A DNA stretch of 64,000 bases from Harmothoe impar (taxonomy: Eukaryota > Annelida > Polychaeta > Phyllodocida > Polynoidae), in NCBI GenBank assembly GCA_947462335.1, contig OX381714.1, positions 22,602,618-22,666,617 on the forward strand. Direction: 5' to 3'. The notes under the pieces are model-generated. The model saw only the letters and a list, made by a program, of their open reading frames with translations, did no database searches and was not told the DNA's origin. Shown here in pieces: positions 59,401-64,000 of this stretch. A program made the position numbers and the translations under genes. Numbering within the stretch: position 1 is the stretch's first letter; every line of letters starts with the position of its first letter.

Positions 59401-62400
59401 GATCTACACCTTCTATGTCCCGGCAAAGGTAGACCAGGATCTTGTGGTGTCCAGCTTCAGCCACAGGGGGCAGGCTGTGTACATCAGTCAGACACTTGCC
59501 TGAGCAGTTCACATATCCCCAGCCCCCCGTCATCTGCAGCAGCAGGTCATTAACTGGGGTGAGCACCTCTGTGTATAGCCCCTGGAGCAGCTCCTGTTCA
59601 GGTTTATTCTTTGGAGACCGAGCATTGAATGGGATCGGGGTCCTCCATTTTGGATTTCTGATGGGCTCCATCATGGATGGATGAGGTACAGGAAAGACCC
59701 TGTATTCCTCTATGACAGGGACTGGCAAATCACCCCTGTAAGGAGAATAGTACAGCATATGTTGACACACAAACATTTCGTTGTTATACATTGTGAACAT
59801 GACAACCAAGCCGGTAGGATGCTGTTGGAACATTCATTCTCCTTGGCTACTCACTACTTATCTATTTCATTTTTGGATTGTTTACTTATTAGAGAAACGG
59901 TGTCTGTATCTATTATGATGTAATAGAATATTATATAGAAGTAGAAGGGAAAGGCAAAGCATGATAATCTCATTGTAAAACCATTAAGGGTCAATTTTAT
60001 TTTGATTGACAGTGTTGGAGTAACCATATGAAAGGCCAGCGTGGCAGATGCACAATAGGGGATCAACCAGTTTACTGTGCTTAAATCTGTACACTGAATC
60101 ACTTGTATATCACCATATACCCTTCGTCACATATAGGTGCCTGGGCAGCTATTTATTTGGGTACCCCTGCATCCCCGGCTTCTAATCAAATTAGGCAGCT
60201 ATTCAAGGCCCGGCAGTTATTGTTTAGGGTCATGCACCCCTCCTCACCCAAGGAAAAAGAGAGCTCATAAGGCATTTGATAGCAAAACCAACTTGAATTC
60301 GTAGTCATTATTTAAAACACAGGCTTATATTCGTTGTATAGGAGGCACACTAATTGATCAAAAATGGTAAATTCTAAAGCCAGCACCCCTACCACAGGGT
60401 ATACAGTGCAATAAGTAGCACATTAAAGCAACCCCTTTATAGTCATTCATGAAAAACCCCTGCACCTATTCAAGGCCTGGCACCTATTGATGAAAACCCC
60501 TATTACCCCCGGCTCATATTCAAAACAGGCACCTATTCAAAACCCTGCATCTATATGCGACGATATGGTATGTAATCCATATCTTCCTAGATCTACCTCA
60601 GAATGATTGCTCGTGCTGCCCTCTCTGGAGCAGCAGCCCCATCATCAAGATACTTCAAGACATCAGCTTTATTTGGACGAAAGGCCTCAATGAGGAATAA
60701 TGACGCATCCCGCATCTTTGCCTCGTCAAACCGCACCAGGTTGAGTTGGGTCTGCTGGTGGAGGTAGTCAATGACAGCGTTCATCTCCTCTTCACTCAAA
60801 TCAGCAAATGCAGCTGATCCGAGACTTCTCTTGATCGTCTCATCACCAAAAACTGATATGACAATAAGTTTATCAATAATCAATTCAATTCAGATTCACT
60901 TCATTCAATTTCTGGGGAGAGGAAGTATGAGCAGACTTTGTTATAATCCATTGTAGTAGACCCTTGACTATGGTATGGCCGCAAGGTCTGACATAGCAGC
61001 TTCAAGTCACCAAACCCAACTGGCACTGCCAACCCAGTGGGCACAAAATTCACTTTAATGTAGGATCAACATTGAATTAACATTGAATCAACATTGACAA
61101 CCATGTATCAATGTTGATTCAATGTTCTGTGCCCACTGGGAATGATATATGGTAGATTCACCCAAAGACGGACACACACCTTGAGTCGGACACTTATAGA
61201 CCTAGCTTTCATAATCATGCAAACATCCTACGTATGTGTGTGAATAGTGAAATGAAATTGAAGTGTTCTGCTTAACAATAAAAATAAAACCAACCATCCA
61301 CAGAGATTATATATATGTATGATAGTACCTCCAAGTGGCCATGTATTCTATGAAGTAGCTGGTTTACAAGCTGTATATTTCTCTAGGACCACATGCCGGA
61401 CAGGGTAGTTATCATATTGTATTTTGCAGATCATTGATATCTAGGCTTGCCCTGTCAGACCTGGGCAATTGGCATGTACACTGAAAACTCGGGTCTATGT
61501 GAAAGTCGTCACTGCGGACGACCTTAGGGTGATCATGCCATGTGGACCACCAAAGGTCGTCATATTGATCACAATATTTCCGCCACTAGAGGTCTCCTCT
61601 ATGCAATGGTGTGTTACGCATTCTCCCACCAGGTAATATCTTGATTAATATCTACTTTAATGTTAACCACAGGTATGAATACTCCTTTGGAAACTGTGGC
61701 TACTGTGCAGGGTCATATTTGAGTATTTTTTAGTATGATTTAAAATGAGAATTTGGCAGTTAATAACAGAAGAGGTATATGTAGAGCATAGACACCTCTT
61801 ATGTGCATCAAACCATGCATACAAGTCTATGGATTAACTTCAATGGACCATATAGACACAGAAGTACTAAGTCTACGACTGAGGCGTACGCATTCTCCAA
61901 AATAAGGGCTTGTTGGTGTACGGGGGTGGGGGCTTGTGTAAGGCAAACACTATTCTTACACACATTCTACTCCATAACAAATAACATACAATAAACATCC
62001 ATGTGATCATTGGTGATGACCACAGGTCATCATAATGACGACCTCAGTTTAAGGCAGAAGGTACTCAATATGACGACCCTGGGTCGTCAATAGTGACGAC
62101 CCTAATGACGAGGGGGTGATCGCTCTCGACACCAGCACAGTGATCACCCTAAAGTCGTCACTACTGATCACTTTTTTGCCCCATTGAGTTTTGAGTGTAT
62201 ATTTCAAATTTCATAATTGGACAAAATGGAGATAACTACCATGAATAAGTATATGAGACCATTTATAAAAGGTAATGACAATTCACCTAAAGTCGAACAA
62301 TGATTTCAATCTGGTTCTCTTTCCTCTACAGATATGAGCCTAATCAAATTCATGACTTTGGTTTTACATCTATCAATGGATGAATACTCTATGCTGGGCT

Positions 62401-63838
62401 CTACCATAAAAATATGAAAATATACTATTCCATTATTTTGTAAATTGAGACTGTACACTTTTTCAATAATTGTAAGGTTCAGGGATGTTGAAGACATATT
62501 TCTTTTGAAAGTATCTTTTATATTTTTGACGAGAATTATACCCCTTAACTATTGATCACCCCTGTCCAATTAATTAAGTGCTCTATCATTACCTCCTTAC
62601 AGAAAATAGAGAGTACTAAAGTGTCCAACTTCAGGTGAAATTTGCCTTTCAAATTTCCAGTTTTTGACATAGAATATTTAGTTAAAAACACTTTAGAACT
62701 GTTAAATTATGCATGGGTCATAGAGTACCAACCCTTTCCCATCCATAGGTATGTCATAATCAGTTGTAGATGAAATAGTCCAGTGCCTATAGCAAATAGA
62801 AAAAGGGTTGGATGGGAAGTGGCAACGAGTTTCCGAAAGCGGTGAATCTACCCTAGATACAGATATATTTCAAATCCGATTTACTCAAAAAGACATTTGA
62901 TATGTGAGGTATATCGATGATAAAAATGTATAGAAATTTAGAGAAATTCGCTAATTGTGCAAAAAGGCTATAGTCGAAGATACAGTAGATTTGGATGATT
63001 ATTTAGTTGAATGTATCCCTAATTGTGTCTGGAATTATAGTTGATACATTCTACGTTGTCACCAAGAGGAAATTAAAGGTTTAAGGTAGGGTTCGGTCAA
63101 TTATAATCTATCTACAATTTCTCTTAATCTGCTAGGAATATTAGTTTATATTATGACAATGTAATAGAACCAAAAAAACAGTACTTCATAGTGCTAGATT
63201 TTGATAAATTGACATTTGAAGAATCTGATTTTTTCCCTACATTCAAAACCTTGCCAAACTTGAGGAATTCCATCGTGTGGCATCTAAAAGGCTGAAAAAG
63301 GTGAAATGGGTAATTACAAATGGGGATATTTGCTTTTATCATGGTTAGGTAAAAAAAAAGATCAGTTATAATATTAGTCATAAATCCATGGACGGTTTCG
63401 ATTTATTGCAATTTAGCTTTGTGATCTATTTATAGCATTGAGTGCATTAATAGCATTGAATGGTACTACCCTCCCTGGATTTACCTGGAGACTAGAGCCG
63501 TGACCATTATGGTAAGTTCGGCTTGTATCCTGCAATTCCAGTCTTTTTGAAAAGGATTCTCAGTGTTTTCTCTCTATATATTTTCTTCTCTTCCCAGTTA
63601 ACAAAATATATTCAAAAACATCCAAATACGAGGGGGAAAACTAGCTCAGTTTCCCCAAATAAAGAGGGTAAACCTGAAGTAACTATATTTTCTATGCCTT
63701 ATTATCCGTGTTATAAAGCTAACACACCACATTTGGTCATAAGTTATTTTATATAAGATATCCTAACTTATGAAATGCAACAAATGACTTACCTATATAG
63801 AAGGTGCAGCAGAGGCTGATGAAGCTGACAGACCTCAT
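56453..63838 (-). CDS. Copper amine oxidase (primary amine oxidase)
   Basis: Oxidises primary amines to aldehydes with release of H2O2 and ammonia. Minus-strand exons: 63838-63793, 60852-60597, 59735-58997, 58769-58203, 57821-57576, 57376-57251, 56800-56453. All have GT-AG sites and matching phases, giving 775 aa. Exon 1 encodes a hydrophobic signal-peptide start (MRSVSFISLCCTFYI). By my count the catalytic Asp is D367 (TYFDSF), the TPQ precursor Tyr is Y455 (VENYDY), and copper ligands are H506, H508 (IHDHYMSF) and H672 (NQHIPHSED). The last 25 residues (about 752-772) are strongly hydrophobic, after a Ser/basic linker: a GPI signal or C-terminal membrane anchor. No lesion seen. Vertebrate AOC3 is anchored at its N-terminus instead. 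Confidence 0.95.
61033..61140. mobile_element. 108-bp MITE, CCCAGTGGGCA family
   Basis: CCCAGTGGGCACAAAA to TGTGCCCACTGGG, filled with AACATTGAATCAACATTG variants. In intron 1 of the amine oxidase gene, adjacent to the element starting at 61146. Confidence 0.8.
61146..62857. mobile_element. 1.7-kb TIR element in amine oxidase intron 1
   Basis: Left end GGTAGATTCACCCAAAGACG, right end GGTGAATCTACCCTA. Both ends match the element at 3846-4692 in reverse order. It hosts a nested MITE at 61479-62203. Confidence 0.6.
61479..62203. mobile_element. Nested MITE with iterated TGACGAC motif
   Basis: Ends CACTGAAAACTC and its near-complement GAGTTTTGAGTG. GTCGTCA or TGACGAC recurs about ten times near both ends (for example 61507-61525, 61553-61560, 62034-62100, 62155-62162), together with TAGGGTGATCA. 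No coding capacity. Confidence 0.6.
62858..63792 (-). other. Rest of amine oxidase intron 1
   Basis: AT-rich intron sequence. No exon or gene recognised. Confidence 0.5.
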
Positions 63839-63918
63839 GTTGACTGGCACTGATAATGAGTACTGATCACACCCAGCTCCTACAGCTCATTGACTGTGGT
63901 GCCCAACGGTGTGAACGC

Positions 63919-63925
63919 TTTTATA
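63919..63925 (-). promoter_or_regulatory. TATA box of the copper amine oxidase gene
   Basis: TATAAAA on the minus strand, within CATATAAAAGC, about 81 bp upstream of the ATG. Implies a short 5' UTR of roughly 50 nt. Confidence 0.6.
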
Positions 63926-64000
63926 TGTAATTTGTGTTGGTGTCTCGGTGCTTGCCTGCTGCCAACTATAAGGCCCTCCTACTGACCCCAAACATGGCAC

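Overview
This is a piece of animal nuclear genome. The genes have introns, GT-AG splice sites and polyadenylation, they are widely spaced, and much of the rest is transposable elements. An alpha-tubulin, a Hisat/NAT16-type N-acetyltransferase, an EamA/SLC35-type transporter and a signal-peptide copper amine oxidase, together with Gypsy, Ngaro-type, Penelope-like and LINE elements, point to a marine invertebrate. A mollusc (perhaps bivalve) or a lancelet fits best; I cannot settle the species from the sequence.

Layout. 1-7.6 kb: LINE remnant, several inverted-repeat DNA elements, degenerate minisatellites, no host gene. 7.9-11.8 kb: complete four-exon alpha-tubulin on the minus strand (451 aa, TATA box about 100 bp upstream), with two foldback elements in intron 1. 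12-17.7 kb: intergenic with three inverted-repeat elements. 17.7-20.5 kb: three-exon GNAT N-acetyltransferase (332 aa). Its intron 1 carries a 64-bp tandem repeat in which every unit includes a copy of the exon-2 splice acceptor and exon start.

22.6-48.75 kb: one Gypsy LTR retrotransposon (CATG target duplication, 477-bp LTRs differing at 4 positions) that later became host to other elements. Its 5' LTR is split by a composite of a Ngaro-type tyrosine-recombinase retrotransposon and a palindrome/tRNA-SINE-bearing repeat. Its gag is split by a Penelope-like element flanked by near-identical 407-bp repeats. Its 3' LTR is split by a 1.7-kb TIR element containing six copies of a 20-21-bp motif. 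The Gypsy has a textbook -1 frameshift signal at the gag end (slippery heptamer, 5-nt spacer, perfect 10-bp stem) and, between pol and the 3' LTR, a long third reading frame for a Cys/His-rich, coiled-coil protein with its own TATA-like sequence. The Penelope-like element also carries an extra C2H2 zinc-finger reading frame after its RT/GIY-YIG gene.

48.75-56.4 kb: a single-exon EamA/SLC35-like transporter (340 aa) among MITEs; its 3' flank is a diverged copy of the 3' flank of the N-acetyltransferase gene. 56.4-63.85 kb: complete seven-exon copper amine oxidase on the minus strand (775 aa, all catalytic and copper residues visible), with several nested MITEs in intron 1 and a TATA box just upstream.

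The four host genes show no evident shared pathway. The main story is the layered transposon nest and two or three unusual coding arrangements inside it.
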